A stretch of 14,506 nucleotides of DNA from Proteiniphilum sp. Its GTDB lineage: Bacteria > Bacteroidota > Bacteroidia > Bacteroidales > Dysgonomonadaceae. The notes beneath the pieces are model-generated. The model was not told where the DNA came from. It saw only the letters and a list, made by a program, of their open reading frames with translations, and searched no databases. Where the stretch lies: NCBI GenBank assembly GCA_031255275.1, contig JAIRSV010000093.1, positions 1-14,506 of the forward strand, given 5' to 3'. The position numbers were made by a program, and so were the translations under genes. Shown one piece after another: positions 14,323 through 14,506 of the stretch; position 1 is the stretch's first letter, and each line of letters starts with the position of its first letter.

Positions 14323-14506
14323 TGGTGTCCGGTAAATTTTTTCCCTTAACTAAAATTAGTGCTGCTTCCTTTTTCAGGAGCCAGCCCATTTGCTTTACTT
14401 TGCAGTTACCACACAAACAAAGTTAAACATGGGTAAAAGTAGTCATTTTAGCGGACAGCCGCTGTATTGTCAGATTCTAAATTTCCTGAACAAGTCAAAA
14501 ATCCTT
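14323..14506 (+). mobile_element. Left end of an IS4-family (DUF4372-type) insertion sequence, cut by the window
   Basis: The element contains the start of a DUF4372-type transposase at 14429. The probable left terminus begins at or near TTGGTGTCCGGTAAA (14322-14336), where the 21-bp repeat array stops abruptly. The right end, the matching inverted repeat and any target duplication lie outside the window, so the exact boundary is an estimate. Confidence 0.6.
14429..14506 (+). CDS. IS4-family transposase with DUF4372 N-terminus, partial at window edge
   Basis: Only the first 26 codons are present and the frame is still open at the last base. The start MGKSSHFSGQPLYCQ, followed by a LNFLNKSKIL segment, is the very characteristic N-terminus of DUF4372-containing IS4 transposases common in Bacteroidetes. 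These proteins catalyse cut-and-paste DNA transposition through a DDE domain, which would lie beyond the window. A promoter-like TTACTTTGC (14395-14403) stands about 26 bp upstream of the ATG. Whether the gene is intact cannot be judged. Confidence 0.85.
   Translation, partial: MGKSSHFSGQPLYCQILNFLNKSKIL

Noticed and set aside
14151..14426. 91-residue frame with a heptapeptide repeat (DDFHPVR)
   Set aside because: The periodicity comes from the 21-bp DNA repeat. The frame crosses the IS boundary and has no other protein-like feature.

Overview
The window looks like a chromosomal piece of a Bacteroidota bacterium, most likely order Bacteroidales (a Dysgonomonadaceae- or Porphyromonadaceae-like genome is my inference). 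The reasons are a SusC/SusD outer-membrane pair with a third surface lipoprotein, a GH32 enzyme with the Bacteroidetes-type N-terminal domain, several TAnnTTTG promoter elements, starts without Shine-Dalgarno sequences, and a DUF4372-type IS4 transposase at the right edge.

Layout, left to right. (1) 49-976: queD and queE, overlapping, two steps of 7-deazaguanine (queuosine precursor) synthesis. (2) 1016-2656: a secreted, probably periplasmic GH32 fructan hydrolase. (3) 2657-3105: non-coding, with an array of 23-bp hairpin-forming repeats, then a promoter and a leader of about 200 nt that may be structured. (4) 3106-5216: a lipid A-type acyltransferase, a possible small membrane protein, and asd (aspartate-semialdehyde dehydrogenase), which appears to have its own promoter inside the small gene. 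(5) 5228-6887, minus strand: the ATPase and binding lipoprotein of a zinc/manganese-type ABC importer, convergent with asd and with no permease gene beside them. (6) 6888-7030: a compact divergent promoter region. (7) 7031-7705: stand-alone mnmD, for tRNA wobble-uridine methylation. (8) 7706-8243: a 538-bp spacer with short repeats, a promoter candidate and a possible 51-codon ORF ahead of susC. (9) 8244-14079: susC, susD and a BACON plus discoidin-domain lipoprotein, which reads as a glycan capture and import operon, closed by a good terminator. (10) 14136-14506: 21-bp tandem repeats followed by the left end of an IS4-family element that runs off the window.

How the genes fit together. Most of the window is ordinary housekeeping: a modified-base pathway, lipid A, the aspartate-family amino acid pathway, metal uptake and tRNA modification. 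The accessory parts are the GH32 enzyme and the SusCD operon, about 5.6 kb apart. The operon has no enzyme or regulator of its own in view, and the insertion sequence lies just where the rest of a polysaccharide utilization locus would be expected. I did not find a clearly new multi-gene system. The least explained signals are two repeat arrays that share the same hairpin arms, the leader at 2896-3105, and the small ORF before susC.
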